From JALZOC01 sp031361295 (GTDB lineage: Bacteria > Acidobacteriota > Vicinamibacteria > Vicinamibacterales > 2-12-FULL-66-21): a stretch of DNA of 15,822 nucleotides. A model generated the notes under the pieces. The model was not told the origin of the DNA. It did not search any database and saw only the letters and a list, made by a program, of their open reading frames with translations. The stretch covers positions 1 to 15,822 of the forward strand of contig JANMCN010000074.1 in assembly GCA_031361295.1 (NCBI GenBank). Direction: 5' to 3'. Shown piece by piece: positions 13,431 to 15,822 of this stretch; position 1 is the first letter of the stretch, and each line of letters begins with the position of its first letter. The translations under genes and the position numbers were made by a program.

Positions 13431-15822
13431 CTACGCGCAGCCGCTCGTCGTGCCGCAGTTCGCGCACTTGTAGCACGAACCGGAGCGCACCATGATCGAC
13501 CCGCACGTCGAGCACGGCGGGGCGTCTTCCTGGTTCTGAATCGCGGCGAACGATGATGTCGCGCGCGAGGTGATGGCCCCCGTGGCCGAGGCGCCCGCCG
13601 CTGCCGCGACGTCGAGTGGCAGCTGCTCGGGCGTCGTGACGGTCTCCTCGCGGTTGTTGACGCCCGCGCGGAACTGGGCCTCGGGCGACAGGAACTTCGC
13701 CGCCATCCACCGGAAGATGTAGTCGACGATCGACTTCGCGAAGCGGACGTCGGGGTTCTTCGTCATCCCCGACGGCTCGAAGCGGACGTGGCTGAACTTG
13801 TCGACCAGGTCCTGCAGCGGCACACCGTACTGCAGCGCGTAGCTGATCGCCTGCGCGAAGGCATCGGCGAAGCCCGAGATGGTCGAGCCTTCCTTCGCCA
13901 TGACGAGGAAGATCTCGCCGGGCGTCCCGTCCTCGAAGAGCCCGACGGTGATGTAGCCCTCGTGGCCGGCGATGTCGAACTTGTGGGTGAAGGCGTGGCG
14001 CTCGTCGGGCAGCTTCCGGCGCCGTGGACCCGCATCGACCGCCGCCACGGCCACCTTTTCCTTGTCGCGCGCGGTGTTGAGCGGCTGCGTCCGCTTGCTG
14101 CCGTCGCGGTAGATCGACACGGCCTTGGCGCCCATGCGCCAGGAATCGACGTAGGCCTGCTGAATCTCTTCGACGGTCGCTTCCTTCGGGACGTTGACGG
14201 TCTTCGAGATCGCCCCCGACAGGAACGGCTGCACGGCCCCCATCATGCGGACGTGGCCCATGTAGTGGATGGAGCGCACGCCGCGCGCCGGCTTGAAGGC
14301 GCAGTCGAACACGGCGAGGTGGTGCTCCTTGAGGTGCGGCGCGCCCTCGATGGTCTCGTTCTCGTCGATGTACTCGATGATTTCCTTGATCTGGGTCGCG
14401 TTGTAGCCCAGCTTCGTGAGCGCCATCGGCACGGTCTGGTTGACGATCTTCATCAACCCGCCTCCGACGAGCTTCTTGTACTTCACGAGCGCGATGTCCG
14501 GCTCCACCCCGGTGGTGTCGCAATCCATCATGAAACCAATCGTCCCCGTGGGCGCGAGCACGGTCGCCTGCGCATTCCGGAAGCCGTGCTGCTCACCGAG
14601 CTCGATGACCTCGTCCCACACCGCCTTCGCCGCCTGGAACAGGTCCGTCGGCAGGTGCGTGCGATCGATGTCCTTGAGCGCCGCGCGATGCTTCCGCATC
14701 ACCCGGATGAACGGTTCCTTGTTCTTCTCGTACCCCGCGAATGGACCGCCGTGATCCCGCGCGATCTTCGCCGACTGCGCGAACGCCGCGCCGTGCATGA
14801 GCGCGGTGATGGCCGCCGCGTAGTCGCGCCCGGAGTCGCCGTCGTACGGCAGGCCCCGCGACATGAGCAGCGCGCCCAGGTTGGCGTAGCCGAGGCCCAG
14901 CGGACGGAACTCGTGGCTGTTCTTCGCGATGGCCGGCGTCGGATAGCTCGAGTTGTCGACTAGGATCTCCTGCGCCGTGATCATCGTCCGGCAGGCGGCC
15001 TCGAACGACACGGAGTCGATCTCGCCATCCTCCCGCAGGAACTTCATCAGGTTGATGGACGAGAGGTTGCACGCCGTATCGTCGAGGAACATGTACTCGG
15101 AGCACGGGTTGCTCGCGTTGATCCGTGCGGTGTTCGGGCACGTGTGCCAGTCGTTGACGGTCGTGTCGAACTGCATGCCGGGGTCGCCGCAGATGTGCGT
15201 CGCTTCCGCGATCTCGCGCATCAGCTGCCGCGCCTTGTACGTCTGCATCGGCGCGCCGTCGCGCACCGCCTTCGTCGTCCAGTCGCCGTCGTCCATGACC
15301 GCGCGCATGAACTCGTCGGTGACGCGCACGCTGTTGTTCGAGTTCTGGAAGAAGACGGACGAGTACGCCGGTCCGGTGAACGAGCCGTCGTAGCCGGCGT
15401 CGATCAGCGCCCAGGCCTTCTTCTCTTCCTCGACCTTGCAGTTGATGAACTCGACGATGTCCGGATGGTCCGCGTTGAGGATGACCATCTTCGCCGCGCG
15501 GCGCGTCTTGCCGCCCGACTTGATGACTCCCGCGAACGCATCGAAGCCCTTCATGAACGAGACGGGACCCGATGCCGTGCCGCCGCCGGCCAGGAGCTCG
15601 CGCGAGGAACGGATCGCCGACAGGTTCGAGCCCGTGCCCGATCCGAACTTGAAGAGCATCCCCTCGGTCTTCGCCAGGCCGAGGATCGACTCCATCGTGT
15701 CCTGCACGGCATTGATGAAGCACGCCGAGCACTGGGGAGCCTTCTCGAACCCGACGTTGAACCAGACCGGGCTGTTGAAGGCCGCCTTCTGATACACCAG
15801 CAGATGCTTGAGGTCGTCGCTG
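13431..15822 (-). CDS. nrdJ: vitamin B12-dependent (class II) ribonucleotide reductase, N-terminus missing
   Basis: Reduces ribonucleotides to deoxyribonucleotides for DNA synthesis using adenosylcobalamin, with or without oxygen. The frame is open to the window edge, so about 797 residues are visible and the N-terminus lies outside; the GTG at 15797 is internal, since family motifs (KHLLVYQKAAFNSPVWFNVG) begin before it. Numbering from that Val: QCSACFI holds the probable redox Cys26; NPCSE (230-234) holds the thiyl-radical Cys232 and Glu234; DTAC Cys243; ATVLAPTGTIGFM (411-423) is the phosphate loop; 598-700 is the C-terminal TSCPD domain of NrdJ (AGHEGYITVGLFEDGTPGEIF, then ISYALQYGVPLQDLV). 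A zinc ribbon ends the protein: C762-x2-C765 and C775-x2-C778-x2-C781, with a final Cys787. No intein is present in the visible part. The 3' codons are duplicated at 12130-12166. Confidence 0.96.
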   Translation of the reverse strand, partial: SDDLKHLLVYQKAAFNSPVWFNVGFEKAPQCSACFINAVQDTMESILGLAKTEGMLFKFGSGTGSNLSAIRSSRELLAGGGTASGPVSFMKGFDAFAGVIKSGGKTRRAAKMVILNADHPDIVEFINCKVEEEKKAWALIDAGYDGSFTGPAYSSVFFQNSNNSVRVTDEFMRAVMDDGDWTTKAVRDGAPMQTYKARQLMREIAEATHICGDPGMQFDTTVNDWHTCPNTARINASNPCSEYMFLDDTACNLSSINLMKFLREDGEIDSVSFEAACRTMITAQEILVDNSSYPTPAIAKNSHEFRPLGLGYANLGALLMSRGLPYDGDSGRDYAAAITALMHGAAFAQSAKIARDHGGPFAGYEKNKEPFIRVMRKHRAALKDIDRTHLPTDLFQAAKAVWDEVIELGEQHGFRNAQATVLAPTGTIGFMMDCDTTGVEPDIALVKYKKLVGGGLMKIVNQTVPMALTKLGYNATQIKEIIEYIDENETIEGAPHLKEHHLAVFDCAFKPARGVRSIHYMGHVRMMGAVQPFLSGAISKTVNVPKEATVEEIQQAYVDSWRMGAKAVSIYRDGSKRTQPLNTARDKEKVAVAAVDAGPRRRKLPDERHAFTHKFDIAGHEGYITVGLFEDGTPGEIFLVMAKEGSTISGFADAFAQAISYALQYGVPLQDLVDKFSHVRFEPSGMTKNPDVRFAKSIVDYIFRWMAAKFLSPEAQFRAGVNNREETVTTPEQLPLDVAAAAGASATGAITSRATSSFAAIQNQEDAPPCSTCGSIMVRSGSCYKCANCGTTSGCA

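Noticed and set aside
12130..13486. Integrative element with attL/attR at the nrdJ 3' end
   Set aside because: There is no integrase or phage gene in the 1.3 kb between the repeats, and the repeat does not extend to the nrdJ stop codon. The direct repeat itself is kept as a finding.

Overview
The window reads as chromosomal DNA of an Acidobacteriota bacterium, most likely of the Vicinamibacteria type. This is inferred from the high GC content, two proteins of the Acidobacteria-enriched von Willebrand A family (the VWFA-related Acidobacterial domain type), a very large Oar-like TonB-dependent receptor with an N-terminal carboxypeptidase-regulatory domain, and a B12-dependent ribonucleotide reductase. 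All eight genes lie on the minus strand, so transcription runs from right to left. No RNA genes, CRISPR arrays, transposases or integrases were seen.

Right part (15822 to about 12040): the 3' three quarters or so of nrdJ (class II ribonucleotide reductase) enters from the window edge and ends at 13431. It is followed by a 240-bp spacer packed with REP-like hairpins, then an alpha/beta hydrolase (13189-12248). The next spacer (12247-12043) holds a 37-bp near-exact copy of the nrdJ zinc-ribbon codons and a perfect hairpin in front of the next gene. The hydrolase and the REP cluster are therefore bracketed by direct repeats of nrdJ sequence 1320 bp apart.

Middle: an exported serine hydrolase of the beta-lactamase/penicillin-binding fold (12042-10519), then a 213-bp spacer. 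That spacer carries an AT-rich island with a candidate promoter and a pair of near-identical direct repeats, probably an operator, ahead of the TonB-dependent receptor gene.

Left part (10305 to 46): five tightly packed genes that look like one operon. In order they are the TonB-dependent receptor, an exported TPR protein, two VWA-domain proteins overlapping by ATGA, and a second TPR protein overlapping the gene before it by 13 bp. All but perhaps the last product carry export signals, so the set looks like an outer-membrane/periplasmic module: a receptor pore, TPR scaffolds and paired VWA proteins with degenerate metal-binding motifs. Its substrate and function cannot be read from the sequence. 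This operon is the best candidate here for an undescribed system.

The longest stretch without a gene is about 240 bp (13190-13430). Positions 1-45 lie downstream of the last stop codon and are too short to assign.
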